DNA of 64,000 bases from Campylobacter geochelonis (GTDB taxonomy: Bacteria; Campylobacterota; Campylobacteria; Campylobacterales; Campylobacteraceae), in NCBI RefSeq assembly GCF_013201685.1, contig NZ_CP053844.1:1674001-1738000 (forward strand), in the 5' to 3' direction. The translations under genes were made by a program, and so were the position numbers. The notes below the pieces were generated by a model. It saw only the letters and a program-made list of their open reading frames with translations, did no database searches and was not told where the DNA came from. Shown one piece after another: positions 18,583 to 28,032 of this stretch. How positions within the stretch are numbered: position 1 is the stretch's first letter; each line of letters opens with the position of its first letter.

Positions 18583-18658
18583 TGGCGACCCTTGGAGGAT
18601 TTGAACCTACGTTTTCACACTGAGAATGTGGTGTCCTGGGCCACTAGACGAAAGGGTC
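18583..18658 (-). tRNA. tRNA-Glu (anticodon CTC), diverged
   Basis: On the minus strand a cloverleaf with encoded CCA: acceptor GACCCTT/AAGGGTC, D arm GTCT/GGAC and anticodon loop TTCTCAG between ACA and TGT, giving anticodon CTC. The body closely resembles bacterial tRNA-Glu. Two stem mismatches (27-43 C-A, and U-C in the T stem GTAGG/CCTCC) are unusual. The common bacterial Glu tRNA has TTC, so this is either a second isoacceptor or a decaying copy. It is last of four tRNAs in the operon. Confidence 0.8.
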
Positions 18659-18669
18659 TATGTGATAAA

Positions 18670-18745
18670 TGGTGTCCTGTGTTGGATTCGAACCAACGGC
18701 CCCCTCATTAAAAGTGAGATGCTCTACCGGCTGAGCTAACAAGAC
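18670..18745 (-). tRNA. tRNA-Lys (TTT)
   Basis: Cloverleaf with encoded CCA on the minus strand: acceptor GTCTTGT/ACAGGAC, anticodon stem CTCAC/GAGGG (G-U allowed) with loop TTTTAAT giving anticodon TTT, and T arm GTTGGTTCGAATCCAAC. It lies 11 bases before tRNA-Glu. Confidence 0.95.
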
Positions 18746-18752
18746 ACACAAG

Positions 18753-18829
18753 TGGCGCAGCGGACGGGGCTCGAACCCGCGACCTCCGCCGTGACAGGGC
18801 GGCATTCTAACCATCTGAACTACCGCTGC
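18753..18829 (-). tRNA. tRNA-Asp (GTC)
   Basis: Cloverleaf with encoded CCA: acceptor GCAGCGG/CCGCTGC, anticodon stem CCGCC/GGCGG around CTGTCAC giving GTC, and T loop TTCGAGC. It lies seven bases upstream of tRNA-Lys in the same operon. Confidence 0.95.
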
Positions 18830-18838
18830 ACCTAAAAA

Positions 18839-18914
18839 TGGTGGTCGCTATAAGACTCGAACTTATGACATCCACCTTGTAAGGGTGGCGCTCTACCAAC
18901 TGAGCTAAGCGACC
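18839..18914 (-). tRNA. tRNA-Val (TAC)
   Basis: Cloverleaf with encoded CCA: acceptor GGTCGCT/AGCGACC, anticodon stem CCACC/GGTGG around CTTACAA giving TAC, and T loop TTCGAGT. It is the first gene of the tRNA operon; a TATAAT lies 23 bases upstream. Confidence 0.95.
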
Positions 18915-18936
18915 TTTATTTTTTAAAAGAAATAGA

Positions 18937-18942
18937 ATTATA
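18937..18942 (-). promoter_or_regulatory. -10 box of the Val-Asp-Lys-Glu tRNA operon
   Basis: TATAAT on the minus strand, 22 bases before the 5' end of tRNA-Val, at a distance that leaves a short 5' leader for RNase P. Confidence 0.6.
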
Positions 18943-19015
18943 CATCCAACTTTATAAAATTTAACTTAAATACAGTAAAAATATCTCAAATTTAGTAAAA
19001 AATTTTAATTTATGC

Positions 19016-19021
19016 TATAAT
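19016..19021 (+). promoter_or_regulatory. -10 box of the lytic transglycosylase gene
   Basis: TATAAT 24 bases before the start codon at 19046, preceded by the T-rich periodic stretch common in Campylobacter promoters. Confidence 0.55.
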
Positions 19022-19045
19022 TATTCAAAAATTTTAGAGTGTCTT

Positions 19046-19642
19046 ATGAAATTTAGAGCTATTTTTCTATTTATTTTTGTTTTCAAGCTATCATCTTTTG
19101 CTTATTCGTATGAGGAAATTTTATACACTATAGCCGATGTAGCAAAAACTCAAGGTGTTTCGCCTAAAATTTTATATACTATAGTAAAAATCGAAAGCAA
19201 CTTTGAGCCATTTGCCATATCTTTTTTGACAAACAAAGAAAATGCGCTCTACTTTAAGAAGCTAGAAACTCAAAATATCCGCATAAAAATCAGCAACTAC
19301 AGTCTAAACCGCACCAAATGGGTCGTATCAATCAAACCTAAAAATCAAGAATACGCAAAAGAAATAGCAAAAATTTTAGTAGAAAACGGCTTTAATATAG
19401 ACGTTGGACTTGGGCAACTAAACTCGCAAAATTTTAAAAAAGATGAGTTTGAGTATGTTTTTGAGCCATCTTATAACCTCACAAAATGCGCTCAGGTGCT
19501 TAGAAAGTGCTTTAACGCTAAAGATAAAAATATGCAAAAAACCATAGAATGCTACAACTACGGCATGAGAAATCGCGGCTCAAACCCCTACTACAAGCGA
19601 TTTTATGAGCATTATATAAAAGAATTTGGAAGTGGGAGTTAA
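19046..19642 (+). CDS. Secreted lytic transglycosylase (SLT domain)
   Basis: A 198-residue exported protein with a signal peptide to about residue 20 (KLSSFAYS). The SLT/goose-lysozyme-like domain has the catalytic Glu in YTIVKIESNFEPFAIS, followed by DVGLGQLNSQNF and the terminal ECYNYGMRN...YYKRF motif. A ~50-residue insert between the Glu motif and the GLGQ motif is as in VirB1/PilT-associated transglycosylases. It should cleave peptidoglycan glycan strands in the periplasm. No secretion-system genes are adjacent, so its partner is unknown. The gene overlaps a short inverted repeat at its stop (GGAGTTA/TAACTCT), a possible weak terminator. Confidence 0.8.
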   Translation: MKFRAIFLFIFVFKLSSFAYSYEEILYTIADVAKTQGVSPKILYTIVKIESNFEPFAISFLTNKENALYFKKLETQNIRIKISNYSLNRTKWVVSIKPKNQEYAKEIAKILVENGFNIDVGLGQLNSQNFKKDEFEYVFEPSYNLTKCAQVLRKCFNAKDKNMQKTIECYNYGMRNRGSNPYYKRFYEHYIKEFGSGS

Positions 19643-19725
19643 AAGTAACTCTCATTATATAGAAGATTTACACAAATGTTAATTCATATATTAAACTTGG
19701 ACTTTATTTAAAAAACCCAAATCTT

Positions 19726-20994
19726 TTACATTAACTCTTTTCCAGTTTGTATGTATTTATCCATCTCTTCATCTGGAACCATTGAACCACCAGTAATCCA
19801 AGCTATATGAGTGGCATTTTCTAACGCTTTGCTATCATAAAGCTTATTTATATGTACAACGCCTTTGGCTCCAGCTAAAGCCGATGGCTCTAGTCTAAGC
19901 CCTTCGCACTTATTAGCAAGATACAAAAGCCTATACATCTCATCATCACTAATCGTATAAATTCCCTCAAGCATTCCATCCATAACTTTACCAACAAGCG
20001 ATGAGGCTCTACCCACAGCAAGACCATCTGCTGCAGTTTTGTTATCTAGTCCTATATCAAAAACACTTATTTTATCATGTTTGCCTGTATGCATTCCAAG
20101 TAACATGCAAGGACTATGTGTTGGCTCAGCAAAAAAACAATGAACATGTTCTCCAAATTCTTGTTTTAATCCATAAGCTACGCCACCTGGTCCACCGCCA
20201 ACACCGCAAGGTAGATATACAAAAAGTGGATTTTTACTATCAACTTTTATATCAAACGACTTAAGTTGCCCTGCTAACCTACGCGCCGCAACCGCATAAC
20301 CTAAAAACAAACTTTTTGAATTTTCATCGTCTACAAAGTAGCAATTAGAATCATTTTGCGCCTCTTTTCTACCTTGTGCAACAGCTACTGAGTAATCGCT
20401 ATCATACTCCACAACATTTACTCCATAGCTTCTTAACATCGCTTTTTTCCACTCTCTAGCATCACTTGACATATGAACGCTTGCCTTAAATCCAAGTTTT
20501 GCACTCATAATGCCTATACTTAAGCCAAGATTACCAGTCGAGCCTACAGCAACTTGAAAATTTGATAGATATTGTTTTATTTCATCATTGGCAATTTTTT
20601 TATAATTATCATTTAAACTAAGTAAATTTGCCTTTATTAGTAAATCTTCCGTATGCTTTAAAACCTCATAAATTCCACCACGAGCCTTGATAGAGCCGCT
20701 TATAGGTAGATGGCTATCAAGTTTAAACCACAACTTACCAAAAAGAGGCGTAGCATAATATTTTTCAAGTTTATTTTGCAACTCATAGGTAGCCACAAGT
20801 GGGCTTTCTAAAATTCCGCGTTGTTTTCTACTAGCAGGAAAAAGCTCCTCTAAAAGTGGTGCAAACCTGTCAAGTCTAGCCCTTGCATCTTCAATGTCAT
20901 CTTTACTAAACTCATCATTATTTACTTTTGCATTTTTTGGATTTATCCATAAAGTTTCTTCTTTTGCCTTTAAATTTTCTATAATCTTGTCCAT
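19726..20994 (-). CDS. dsdA: D-serine dehydratase (D-serine ammonia-lyase)
   Basis: PLP enzyme that turns D-serine into pyruvate and ammonia. The 422 residues show PLP-lysine Lys103 in [11 protein letters not shown], the phosphate-binding [25 protein letters not shown], the Gly-rich [10 protein letters not shown] and the ending WITGGSMVP, the usual DsdA pattern; E. coli DsdA is slightly longer. It is the last gene of a three-gene operon: a ridA-type gene, a GntP-type permease (10 bases upstream of dsdA), then dsdA. No DsdC regulator is adjacent. Confidence 0.9.
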   Translation of the reverse strand: MDKIIENLKAKEETLWINPKNAKVNNDEFSKDDIEDARARLDRFAPLLEELFPASRKQRGILESPLVATYELQNKLEKYYATPLFGKLWFKLDSHLPISGSIKARGGIYEVLKHTEDLLIKANLLSLNDNYKKIANDEIKQYLSNFQVAVGSTGNLGLSIGIMSAKLGFKASVHMSSDAREWKKAMLRSYGVNVVEYDSDYSVAVAQGRKEAQNDSNCYFVDDENSKSLFLGYAVAARRLAGQLKSFDIKVDSKNPLFVYLPCGVGGGPGGVAYGLKQEFGEHVHCFFAEPTHSPCMLLGMHTGKHDKISVFDIGLDNKTAADGLAVGRASSLVGKVMDGMLEGIYTISDDEMYRLLYLANKCEGLRLEPSALAGAKGVVHINKLYDSKALENATHIAWITGGSMVPDEEMDKYIQTGKELM

Positions 20995-21004
20995 AATTTT
21001 CTCC

Positions 21005-22321
21005 TTATACTATAAATGAAACAACAAAACTCATAATAAGTCCAGTAACCGATGCAATCGTTGTAGCGCTCGTGAAGTATTTAAGCATCTGTCCTACGCT
21101 CATTTGCAAACTCTCTTTAACCAACCAAAACAAGCTATCCGTAACAATAGTAGCTCCAATCGCCCCACTTCCTACAGCTATACAAATCACTTCTGGACTT
21201 ACGCCACTACCATCAATAAGCGGCAGAACAATACCAGCGGCACTTAGCATCGAAACAGTAGCCGAACCAATGGCAAGATGAAGAATTAAAGCGATAAGCC
21301 AAGCTAAAAATATAGGACTTATAGGAAGCGTTGAAAGCGTGTTCTTAAGTGCTTCGCCAATCCCACTTGCAATAAGTATCTCATTAAATGCACCTCCAGC
21401 ACCAATAATAAGTAAAACTCCAGCAATCGGCGCAAACGAATTTGATGTCAAATCAAAAATGGCATCCATATTTAGCCCACGAGATAAACCTAAAGTATAG
21501 TATGAAACAAACACAGATAGCAACAGAGCAACAATCGGATCGCCAATAAATTTAATCCATAAAGCCAAGCTAGAACCATCTGCTACTAATGGTAAAAATA
21601 TAGTCTTACTAAGCATTAAAACTAAAGGGAGTAAAATGGTAAATAAAGTAATACCAAATGATGGTAAATCACTTCTTTGTTCTAAAGCGTTTTCTTTAAA
21701 AGTGATATTTTCTAGTTTTACAAAACTCATAAAAACAACGCCACCAACAAAGGCGCAAATACTACCGCACACTAAACCAAGCAAGATTACTTTGCCCATT
21801 TCTGCACCTAAAATAGAAACAATCGCAGTTGCTGCTGGATGTGGAGGTACTATACAATGCACCGTCATCAAAGATGTAGCAAGCGGAATTCCTATTTTAA
21901 TAGGATTAATACCCATTTGGCGACTTATAACATAAACAAGTGGCACAAGTAAAACAAATCCAACCTCAACAAAAACGGGAATACCAGCGATAAATCCAAC
22001 TAACATCATCACTAAACTAGCCCTATCTTTTCCTAATTTTTCAAGCAAAAAGTTAGCTATTTGCCATGCTCCACCAGAAATCTCTAACATCTTTCCTAAA
22101 ATTGTTCCACACCCTATAATAATAGCCAAAAACCCAAGTGTTCCACCAACACCTTTTTCTAACGTAGAAGCTATGGTATCTAGCGAAACTCCTGTAGTTA
22201 TAGCGACAAATAAACTAGCTACACATAAACTTAAAAATGCATGTATTTTAAGTTTTGCTATCATAAATACAATCAAAACAATAGCAACAACCAATACGCC
22301 AATAAGACTAAAATCTCCCAT
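21005..22321 (-). CDS. dsdX: GntP-family permease, probable D-serine transporter
   Basis: A 438-residue inner-membrane carrier with about a dozen hydrophobic helices. GntP-family motifs include [19 protein letters not shown], the re-entrant-like [13 protein letters not shown] and [16 protein letters not shown] near the C-terminus. Family members import gluconate or D-serine with protons. The position between ridA and dsdA indicates D-serine; gluconate is unlikely because no gluconate kinase is nearby. It lies 10 bases before dsdA and 12 bases after ridA. Confidence 0.8.
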   Translation of the reverse strand: MGDFSLIGVLVVAIVLIVFMIAKLKIHAFLSLCVASLFVAITTGVSLDTIASTLEKGVGGTLGFLAIIIGCGTILGKMLEISGGAWQIANFLLEKLGKDRASLVMMLVGFIAGIPVFVEVGFVLLVPLVYVISRQMGINPIKIGIPLATSLMTVHCIVPPHPAATAIVSILGAEMGKVILLGLVCGSICAFVGGVVFMSFVKLENITFKENALEQRSDLPSFGITLFTILLPLVLMLSKTIFLPLVADGSSLALWIKFIGDPIVALLLSVFVSYYTLGLSRGLNMDAIFDLTSNSFAPIAGVLLIIGAGGAFNEILIASGIGEALKNTLSTLPISPIFLAWLIALILHLAIGSATVSMLSAAGIVLPLIDGSGVSPEVICIAVGSGAIGATIVTDSLFWLVKESLQMSVGQMLKYFTSATTIASVTGLIMSFVVSFIV

Positions 22322-22333
22322 ATTTTCTCCTTT

Positions 22334-22699
22334 TTATAAAATATTTTTAATCACAATAACTTCAATTTCAACTTTTGCACCTTTTGGAATCTCTTTTACC
22401 GCCACACAACTTCTAGCTGGAAATGGCTCATTAAAAAATGTAGCATAAACTTCATTTACAGATGCAAAATTTGACATATCATCTATAAATATCATAGTCT
22501 TAACCACGTTTTTATAGTTTAAACTCAATTTTTTTAAGATAGCACCTATATTTTTAAGACACTGTTTTGTCTGCTCTTTAACATCGGCTGTTTCGATATT
22601 TCCAGAATTTGGATTCACTGGAATTTGTCCAGAGATAAAGATTATATCGCCACACTGTCTATAAACAGAATATGGACCTATAGCTTTTGGGTAGTTCAT
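22334..22699 (-). CDS. ridA: RidA-family enamine/imine deaminase
   Basis: A 121-residue YjgF/YER057c/UK114 protein that hydrolyses reactive 2-aminoacrylate to pyruvate. It contains AIGPYSVYRQCGDIIFISGQ at the start and, near the end, PARSCVAVKEIPKGAKVEIE with the substrate-carboxylate Arg. As first gene of the dsd operon it would clear 2-aminoacrylate released by DsdA, which ties it to PLP-lyase safety. A TTTAAGGAG site precedes the ATG. Confidence 0.9.
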   Translation of the reverse strand: MNYPKAIGPYSVYRQCGDIIFISGQIPVNPNSGNIETADVKEQTKQCLKNIGAILKKLSLNYKNVVKTMIFIDDMSNFASVNEVYATFFNEPFPARSCVAVKEIPKGAKVEIEVIVIKNIL

Positions 22700-22748
22700 A
22701 TTTACTCCTTAAATATAATTTTTTAACATAACGATAAATTTTTATAAA

Positions 22749-22754
22749 AGTATA
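22749..22754 (-). promoter_or_regulatory. -10 box of the ridA-dsdX-dsdA operon
   Basis: TATACT on the minus strand, 49 bases upstream of the ridA start, in an otherwise gene-free 227-base gap. Confidence 0.45.
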
Positions 22755-22881
22755 CTTGTTTTAAAAGCAGATGTCAATAAGTTTTTATAAATATGATAAA
22801 AAATTATTAAAAATAAAATATCAAGGTAGATTTTTTGTATAAATTAAAATTACAAATAAATATCACAAATTTCATACCCAA

Positions 22882-22909
22882 ACTCTGGCTGCAAAGCTAC
22901 AGCCAGAGT
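22882..22909 (-). terminator. Hairpin terminator after the DAACS transporter
   Basis: A perfect 10-bp stem, ACTCTGGCTG (22882-22891) with CAGCCAGAGT (22900-22909) around an eight-base loop, lies 18 bases past the transporter stop. The following T run on the minus strand is short, so efficiency is uncertain. Confidence 0.65.
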
Positions 22910-22926
22910 AAATATCATTAAAAGAG

Positions 22927-24117
22927 TTAAAATTCTACAGTTTTTAGCTTTTCGTGGACGTTGTGTTTGTCTGCATATCCGCTCATAGCAAGCGTTAAAG
23001 CGCCATCTCCTGTTACATTGCAAGCAGTTCCAAAGCTATCTTGCAAAGCAAAAATCGTAAGCATTAAGGCTATCCCCGCCTCATCAAATCCCAAAAGCCC
23101 GGAAATAAGCCCCAAAGAAGCCATCACCGTTCCACCAGGAACTCCAGGAGCGCCGATAGCAAAAACCGCTAAAAGTATACAAAAGATTATCATCACGCCT
23201 AAAGCTGGTATCGCGCCATATAAAATTTGCGAAATCGCCATCACAAAAAAGACCTCAGTTAGCACCGAACCGCACAGATGTATGTTTGCAAAAAGTGGAA
23301 TTCCAAAATTTATCATATCTTTTCTAAGCACGCTTGATTTTCTAGCACATTCTAGCGCCACAGCCAAAGTTGCAGCAGAAGACATCGTGCCAACTGCGGT
23401 TATATAGGCTGGTGCGTAGTGTTTTAAAACTTCAAGAGGATTTTTTCTAGTATAAATTCCAGCTAAAATATACAAAAACGCTAGCCAAATATAATGCCCT
23501 AGCATAACAATTAAGATGATTGTTATAAAGACTGGAAGCTGTTTTGTGATACTTCCCTCATACGATAAAGTCATAAAAGTAAAGCTGATAAATATCGGTA
23601 AAATCGGGATAACAACCTTAACGATAATATCAAGAACCATCTTTTGAAACTCATCTAAAATTTTTATAATCGTCGTTGCCTTCGTCCAAGTTGCAGCAAG
23701 CCCTAGCAAAATAGAAAGTGCCAAAGCGCTCATAACTGGCATGATTTGTGGAATATCTAGTTTAAAGACGATTTTTGGAAGCTCTCTTAGTCCATCTGTG
23801 TTTGAAACGATAGATAAATTTGGTATTATCGCGTATCCAGCAAACATCGAAAACAACGCAGCTCCCACCGATGAAACATACGCAAGTAGCACCGCTACAA
23901 GCAAGACCTTAGAAGCGTTTGTTCCATGCTTTGTTATCGAAGGTGCTATAAATCCGATTATTATAAGCGGAACACAAAAGATGATAATCTGACTTAATAT
24001 ATAACGTACAGCAACAACCACGCTCATCACGCTATGGTTTGCGATTTGCCCGATTACAAGACCAAAAACGATGCCAACAACGAGCTTAAACGGCAGACTT
24101 TTAAAAAATTTATTCAT
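22927..24117 (-). CDS. DAACS-family dicarboxylate/amino acid:cation symporter
   Basis: A 396-residue GltP/SstT-type secondary carrier. Hydrophobic helices cover most of the chain. The family serine-rich and substrate motifs appear as GTMSSAATLAVALECA (re-entrant loop 1 and helix 7), then GAPGVPGGTVMASLGLI (re-entrant loop 2) and DSFGTACNVTGDGALT (helix 8). The substrate may be a dicarboxylate or a small amino acid such as serine; the neighbouring D-serine operon makes serine tempting but is not proof. It is divergent from the split YheO-type regulator, whose intact form could have controlled it. Confidence 0.8.
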   Translation of the reverse strand: MNKFFKSLPFKLVVGIVFGLVIGQIANHSVMSVVVAVRYILSQIIIFCVPLIIIGFIAPSITKHGTNASKVLLVAVLLAYVSSVGAALFSMFAGYAIIPNLSIVSNTDGLRELPKIVFKLDIPQIMPVMSALALSILLGLAATWTKATTIIKILDEFQKMVLDIIVKVVIPILPIFISFTFMTLSYEGSITKQLPVFITIILIVMLGHYIWLAFLYILAGIYTRKNPLEVLKHYAPAYITAVGTMSSAATLAVALECARKSSVLRKDMINFGIPLFANIHLCGSVLTEVFFVMAISQILYGAIPALGVMIIFCILLAVFAIGAPGVPGGTVMASLGLISGLLGFDEAGIALMLTIFALQDSFGTACNVTGDGALTLAMSGYADKHNVHEKLKTVEF

Positions 24118-24232
24118 TTTATCCCTTAAATTTAAATTTCTAAATTATAGCAAATTATATAAAATTATCGCATATTATCAAAAAAGATACAATTATGCTA
24201 AAATAATAAAAAATTTTTACAATGAGGAAAAT

Positions 24233-24904
24233 ATGGACAAAAAACAAAAAGAGCAACTTGGAAAACTAGTTAAATTTTTAGGAGAGGTTCTTGGGCAAAG
24301 TTATGAAGTAGTACTGCACGATATCACCGAAAAAGGCGCATATATAGCAGCAATCGAAAATAACCATATAAGCAACCGAAGCGTAAATTCGCCACTAACT
24401 GGCTTTGCGCTTGAACTTTTAAAAAACGAAGAGTATAAGGATAATGACTATCTAATCAACTATAAAGCCATGACAAAACGCGGAAATAGCGTGAGAGGCT
24501 CGACATTTTTTATTAAAGATGATGATAAAATTCAATGAATGCTATGTATTAACCATAACGATAATGCTTATAAAAATGTTGTCGAAGAGATACTAAAACT
24601 TGGCAACATCACAGACTATAACAAGCCACAAAACGAGCAAATTCAAGAAGAATACCTTAACAAAAACAGCGAAATCGTCGAGTATCTATCTGAATCTATC
24701 GAAGATATTTTAGCAGGGATTATCGATATATCGCTTTTAAACAGTGGTGTAAATTTGCGTCCGGAAAAGAAACAAGAAATAATAAGCGCTCTATATGACA
24801 AAGGTGTTTTTAACATAAAGGGTGCAGTTTTAAAGGTGGCTGATCTTTTACATATGAGCGAACAAAGCGTTTATAGATACCTTAAAAAAGTAGATAAAAG
24901 CTGA
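24233..24904 (+). pseudogene. YheO-family PAS/HTH regulator split by in-frame TGA
   Basis: One reading frame runs from ATG 24233 (after GAGGAAA) to TGA 24904, apart from a single TGA at 24536-24538. The first part is a YheO-like PAS domain (LGQSYEVVLHDI, then NSPLTGFALELL, RGSTFFIKDDDKI). The second part has the rest of that domain (MLCIN) and a C-terminal helix-turn-helix (KGAVLKVADLLHMSEQSVYRYLKK). Homologs as I recall read KI(I/V)GMLCIN, so the stop replaces a Gly codon (GGA to TGA). The gene was probably inactivated recently. Alternatives are a split two-chain protein restarting at the adjacent ATG (24539) or readthrough. Confidence 0.75.
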
Positions 24905-25309
24905 ATTTAGGCTCTAAATTTAGCTTTAAATATCTGCTAAATTTAACTCTTTTTTAGTGAGTTTATCTTAAAAGCGAATTTTGCGATTAAACGTGCCAAA
25001 ATGGGTTAAAATATGTAAAATAGTAAAGCCAAATCATATATAAAACAGCTATTCTATCAAAAAATTTAATCTAAAATAGTTGTTAAATAAGACTAATATA
25101 TAAATTTTTGCTAAACGCGTAACTATTTTAAAAAATAAGCTTTAACTTTAAAACAACAACATACAAAAACTGCAAAACCGCAAGCGATGTTGTCGGTAAC
25201 AGCCATTTTGGTATCTTTTCAATATAATTTTTAGCGTTTATAGACCTAATTCGCCTATCATAAATCACGTTATATCTACAAATTCGCACATTAAATTTAC
25301 TAAACACAA
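24905..25309. other. Gene-free spacer
   Basis: About 400 AT-rich bases between the split regulator and the 3' end of the polyene operon. I see no gene and no clear terminator for either side. Confidence 0.4.
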
Positions 25310-27508
25310 TTAACTTTTTTGCCTAAGTGTTAAAATCGAAGCAAAAAACGCACAAAACAGTATATTTAGTCCAACACTTAACCCAAAAACGCTAACCGCG
25401 GCAGTCTTACTAAAAAATAGCATTAAAAATGATATAGCGCTCGTTAGCGCAGCCAAATTTATGCCAAAAATTCTCTCTTTTACGCTAAGAGCCAAATTTG
25501 AAGCAAAAATCATATAATCAATCCCAACAGCGCCAGCTAAAATCACACCAAAAATTACAAAAATATTTATACCAAAACCAAATAAAACAAGCAAAAATAG
25601 GCTTAAAATCGTGCTTATCAAAACAAATACCATCATCTCAAAACTTCGCCTCAAACCAAAAAATTTCCAAAGCACAGCAAAAGCAAGTAAAAAAGCTAAA
25701 ATTTTAAGCCAAATAGCTTCGATTTTAAGCTTTGAAAATGCCTGATTTAGGCTATTTGCAAAGTCTATATATAACGAGCCATTTGCATGCAAAATCTCAT
25801 CTATCTTCGCTTCGTTTTTAACGTTGTTTAGAAAAATTAAAGTTTTATTTTCATCGATATAAAAGTGACTCAAGCTAGATAAAATTTCACTTTTTACAGC
25901 CTCTTTTGGAGAAATCGTAGCTAAATTTGACACCTTTAAAAGCTCATTTTGAACGCTAGTTTTATCAAATCCAAGCTTAGTATAAATTTCAAGAACAGCG
26001 TTGTCACTTACACTTTTTTTGAACTCATTTTTTAACTTAGTTTGCAAAGGCTCATCAAGTAAAATTTTACTAAGTCCACTATAATCATCTATCAAGCCAT
26101 CTATTTTTAGGTAGTTTGTTAAATTCTGCTCCTTTGATAAAACGCCCTCACCTCTAATCAAAGCAAATTTATAAGATGAACTTTCGCCTAGAATTTTAGC
26201 CACTTTTATAGATGTTTGAACCAGTTTTTCATCACTTGATGAATACTCTTTAATATTATCTTTAAAATTTCCAAAACACAAAATCAAGCCAAATAAAACA
26301 GCAAAAATCACACATATAAAGCCTAAATTTAAAGATGAAAATTTAGTTAAAAATTTAGCATAAGTTTCTAAAACAACATCAACAAATTTGAGTGCTTTAA
26401 ACTCATGATTTGCTAAAATCAAAGGCATAACAAAGTATGTAAAAACAAAAGCTCCAAGCAGAGCAAATAGCGAAAAAATCGCGATTTGCTTAAGCAAAAC
26501 CGAGCTTGCAAACAAAAACACAAAATACCCGCCAGCAGTTATAAAAAGCCCAAGTAAGAAAATTTTTCGCATAGATTTTATACTTGTGGCATCAACTTTT
26601 TGATTTAAGTTTTTACTAAGCCAATGGATACAAAAATCAAGCATAAGACCAATCAAACTGCTACTTACAACTATACTTAAAATATGCACCTTGCCAAAAA
26701 CTGCAAATGTCGCAGCCAAACCAGTAGTTAAGCCAAAAACCACAACCAAAACAACATAAAAAACACGCCAGTTCCTAAACCCAACCCAAACAACCACGCC
26801 GCACAAAACAAGCGCGATAATGCTCATATACAAGCTTTCGCTTTGTCCACTTTGCTTACCAAATGCCGCATAAATCGCACCTGAACTTATAAGAACACTC
26901 TTGCTTTGTAAATTTTGATATAAATTTATAAGCTTTGAATTATCATAATTTTGCCTAAGTTCGGCTTTTGCAAAATACCAAATTTCACCATCAAAACTCG
27001 CTATAAACCTATGTTTTTGATAATCAAATTTAATGTTTTGAGCTTGTGCTAAAAGGCTTGAATGCTTAGATAAACTAAAAAAATCAAGCGAAGTAGGAAG
27101 TGGTTTTATACTAAATTTATTAAAAATTTCACGCGAACTTTGCTTAAAAAACTGCTCTTTGTTTTGCAAGATTTCAAGTGCGGTTTTATGCTCTAAAGTC
27201 GCTAATTTAAGCTTGTTTAACTCATCTAAACTCAAAGAGTTTATCTCGTAAAATACATCGCTAAAAAGTTCACTTTTTTTAAACTCATCTATGGCGGTTT
27301 GAAATTTAGCTTGATTATTTGATAAGAGTATAACTTCGCTAGAAAAGCGTTTTAAAAGCGCATCTATCGCCTCTTTTTCGCCTTTTTCATAGTTGGTGTT
27401 TGCAAGCGAGTAAATGTCAGTATCGATGTTTTTTCGCTCTAAAAACAGATAAAAAACTAAAGAGGCAAAAACAAGCGAGAAAATCGAGAAAATAAGAGTT
27501 TTTTTCAT
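25310..27508 (-). CDS. MMPL/RND-type exporter of the aryl-polyene operon
   Basis: A 732-residue membrane protein with the RND layout. A single N-terminal helix (3-23) is followed by a large periplasmic domain, a helix bundle (about 220-410, starting YMSIIALVLCGVVVWVGF), a second periplasmic domain, and a final bundle with the MMPL-like GVDY-type segment (GAVGIDYMIFASN). MMPL exporters are standard in aryl-polyene clusters and are thought to move the polyene lipid across the inner membrane. The start overlaps the LolA-like gene by four bases (ATGA). It is the last gene of the operon. Confidence 0.85.
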   Translation of the reverse strand: MKKTLIFSIFSLVFASLVFYLFLERKNIDTDIYSLANTNYEKGEKEAIDALLKRFSSEVILLSNNQAKFQTAIDEFKKSELFSDVFYEINSLSLDELNKLKLATLEHKTALEILQNKEQFFKQSSREIFNKFSIKPLPTSLDFFSLSKHSSLLAQAQNIKFDYQKHRFIASFDGEIWYFAKAELRQNYDNSKLINLYQNLQSKSVLISSGAIYAAFGKQSGQSESLYMSIIALVLCGVVVWVGFRNWRVFYVVLVVVFGLTTGLAATFAVFGKVHILSIVVSSSLIGLMLDFCIHWLSKNLNQKVDATSIKSMRKIFLLGLFITAGGYFVFLFASSVLLKQIAIFSLFALLGAFVFTYFVMPLILANHEFKALKFVDVVLETYAKFLTKFSSLNLGFICVIFAVLFGLILCFGNFKDNIKEYSSSDEKLVQTSIKVAKILGESSSYKFALIRGEGVLSKEQNLTNYLKIDGLIDDYSGLSKILLDEPLQTKLKNEFKKSVSDNAVLEIYTKLGFDKTSVQNELLKVSNLATISPKEAVKSEILSSLSHFYIDENKTLIFLNNVKNEAKIDEILHANGSLYIDFANSLNQAFSKLKIEAIWLKILAFLLAFAVLWKFFGLRRSFEMMVFVLISTILSLFLLVLFGFGINIFVIFGVILAGAVGIDYMIFASNLALSVKERIFGINLAALTSAISFLMLFFSKTAAVSVFGLSVGLNILFCAFFASILTLRQKS

Positions 27509-28032
27509 CGTTTCACATCGTAAAATTGGCTTAATGTATTATCTCCTACAGTCGCATTAAGTTCAGTATATTTTACAACATCGCCCCCGCCAACGCTAAT
27601 TTGCTTAAAAATCTCTTTTAAAAGTGCGCTTTTTGGAGTTAGCTCGATACGCCATTCTTGCGCATTTCCACTTAAATTTATACTAAAACTTTGGCTTAAC
27701 TTTTTAAAATTAAGACTTATGATATCCATAAACATCTCTTTATCAAACAGCTCGTTACTTATCTTTTCCCACGCGCCGTTATTTAGCTGATAAATCCCAT
27801 TTTTGCTTATTTTTATACTATTTTCTATAGGCGTTTTTGTTAGCCAAAGAAGCTCATTTTCTCTTAACTCAAACTCGCCAGAGCTTATAATAGGCTCTTT
27901 AAAATCGCGCAAAAACAAGCTTTCTTTAAATTTTCCACTCACTCCATCTGTTTTAACTATGTTTTTTAGCTCATCCAAACTAAAAGAAAAAGCCAAATTT
28001 AGAATTAAAACTAAGCCTACAACCGCTCTCAT
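27505..28032 (-). CDS. LolA-like periplasmic carrier
   Basis: A 175-residue exported protein with a signal peptide (residues 1-16, ending FSFS). A LolA-like half-barrel is suggested by GKFKESLFLRDFKEPIISSGEF and by the length. In aryl-polyene clusters a LolA-like protein is thought to ferry the lipid-bound polyene to the outer membrane. It overlaps its neighbours by four bases on each side. Confidence 0.75.
   Translation of the reverse strand: MRAVVGLVLILNLAFSFSLDELKNIVKTDGVSGKFKESLFLRDFKEPIISSGEFELRENELLWLTKTPIENSIKISKNGIYQLNNGAWEKISNELFDKEMFMDIISLNFKKLSQSFSINLSGNAQEWRIELTPKSALLKEIFKQISVGGGDVVKYTELNATVGDNTLSQFYDVKR

Noticed and set aside
24536-24538. In-frame TGA in the YheO-type gene as a second selenocysteine codon
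   Set aside because: The family has Gly, not Cys, at this position, and no hairpin follows; a nonsense mutation is simpler.
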